A stretch of DNA of 6,671 nucleotides from Spirochaetota bacterium (GTDB lineage: Bacteria > Spirochaetota > B62-G9), in assembly GCA_026990615.1 (NCBI GenBank), contig JALXDB010000183.1, positions 1 through 6,671 of the forward strand, given 5' to 3'. The notes beneath the pieces are model-generated. The model was not told where the DNA came from, ran no database searches, and worked only from the letters and a program-made list of their open reading frames with translations. The position numbers and the translations under genes are program-made. Below are positions 6,030-6,671 of the stretch, one piece after another. Each line of letters starts with the position of its first letter. The first letter of the stretch is position 1.

Positions 6030-6581
6030 CTAAAACTTTTTGTTGATATAATTTCTTGCAATTGCCCAGCCTGCAATGCTCATCCCATCTGTTATCCTGC
6101 CCTTTTCAATCATCCGATCGACTTCATCCGGAGTTGCATCAAAAACTTCAATCTGCTCCGTTTCATCAGGGTCATCTCCGACATAAAAAAGCTTTGAAGC
6201 AACAAAAACATGGCAAACCTCATCGGATATACCGTTGTACGGTACAAAAGAGCCTACCTTTTTTAACCGTTTACAATCGTAACCTGTCTCTTCGATAAGT
6301 TCCGATTTAGCAGCATCCTGTTCTGACTGTCCTTCTTTAATGCCCCCGCAGGGCATCTCTATTGATACTTCGTCCAATAAATATCTGTACTGCCTTATTA
6401 AAAGTATTTTACCATCTTCTTTAACAGGAATAATAAGAGAGCTGCCCCGCGTATGAATGTAATAGTAGTTGCTCTTCTTACCGTTGGGGAGTTCAAAGAG
6501 GTTGTGATACAGGCTCATCCATGGTGTTGAGAGCATTTCTTCCGATATTAGAGTCTTCCATTTAACAAAGTTTTTCGCCAT
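6030..6581 (-). CDS. Nudix hydrolase, ADP-ribose pyrophosphatase type
   Basis: Nudix enzymes of this type cleave the diphosphate of ADP-ribose or other nucleoside-diphosphate sugars in the cytosol, using metal ions held by the Nudix box. The 183-residue length, the N-terminal strands before the box (about 5-45), RQYRYLLDE (63-71), EMPCGG (75-80) and the later VPYNGISDE (113-121) fit the ADP-ribose subgroup. The box spans 79-101. The metal-binding glutamates of the E-L-I-E-E core (94, 97, 98) and Gly100 are kept, but the usual Glu and Arg at positions 85 and 93 are Gln and Ser. The ATG at 6581 has no Shine-Dalgarno site; a palindrome occupies that space. The gene stands alone and converges on serA. 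The true substrate cannot be told from sequence. Confidence 0.88.
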   Translation of the reverse strand: MAKNFVKWKTLISEEMLSTPWMSLYHNLFELPNGKKSNYYYIHTRGSSLIIPVKEDGKILLIRQYRYLLDEVSIEMPCGGIKEGQSEQDAAKSELIEETGYDCKRLKKVGSFVPYNGISDEVCHVFVASKLFYVGDDPDETEQIEVFDATPDEVDRMIEKGRITDGMSIAGWAIARNYINKKF

Positions 6582-6582
6582 A

Positions 6583-6597
6583 ATAAAACCGTTTTAT
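6583..6597. promoter_or_regulatory. Palindrome directly upstream of the Nudix start
   Basis: ATAAAAC-C-GTTTTAT is a perfect 7-bp inverted repeat with a one-base centre, starting one base before the Nudix ATG (6579-6581). With so small a centre it cannot form a good RNA hairpin, so an operator for a dimeric repressor is the more natural reading. Chance is possible given the A/T content. Confidence 0.35.
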
Positions 6598-6634
6598 ATT
6601 AGAATTGTGAAATCTTTTATAATTAAACATAAAC

Positions 6635-6640
6635 ATTATA
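6635..6640 (-). promoter_or_regulatory. Possible -10 box of the Nudix gene
   Basis: The minus strand carries a perfect TATAAT at 6640-6635, which would start transcription near 6628 and leave a leader of about 47 bases. No good -35 box is seen 16-18 bases upstream. The region is so A/T-rich that other -10-like matches exist nearby. Confidence 0.3.
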
Positions 6641-6671
6641 ACTTTGTTTATATAAATTTGATATTTATTAA

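Noticed and set aside
1..6671. Search for tRNA genes, CRISPR arrays, insertion sequences, phage or defence genes
   Set aside because: No T-loop signature, regularly spaced repeats, transposase, integrase or nuclease-like frame was found; all clear genes are housekeeping types.

Overview
The window is ordinary chromosomal DNA from an AT-rich bacterium (by eye roughly 35-40% G+C in genes, lower between them). A YajC-SecD-SecF set with separate SecD and SecF, a bactofilin, and a short (about 390-residue) ACT-domain phosphoglycerate dehydrogenase together suggest a diderm bacterium. The wording of the YajC, SecD and bactofilin sequences reminds me most of Spirochaetota. That is inference from memory, not from a search, and other AT-rich diderm phyla remain possible.

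Left half (71-3648), minus strand: transcription runs right to left through yajC, secD, secF and a bactofilin gene. A good extended -10 sigma70-type promoter lies directly upstream of yajC. A 222-base AT-rich gap separates yajC from secD; it holds a terminator-like hairpin and a possible second promoter. secD, secF and the bactofilin gene follow with gaps of only 25 and 36 bases, so they are probably one transcript. Their products are a membrane-embedded, proton-driven motor for the late stage of Sec export, plus a cytoskeletal polymer protein.

Middle (3664-3888), plus strand: a 56-residue two-helix membrane protein is transcribed divergently from yajC. Its promoter lies back to back with the yajC promoter. 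The ATG at 3718 is a much better start than the upstream in-frame TTG at 3664, because that TTG falls in the -35 box. I do not recognise the protein.

Right half: serA (plus, 4266-5444) encodes the first enzyme of serine synthesis and has its own promoter and a strong ribosome binding site. A Nudix hydrolase of the ADP-ribose pyrophosphatase type (minus, 6030-6581) converges on it. The 377-base space before serA holds degenerate direct repeats. The 585-base space between serA and the Nudix gene holds several inverted repeats and a broken reading frame, but no gene I can defend.

I see no mobile element, CRISPR array, tRNA, rRNA or defence system. The most worthwhile leads are the small membrane protein sharing a control region with the Sec operon, the split between yajC and secDF, and the operator-like palindrome in place of a ribosome binding site on the Nudix gene.
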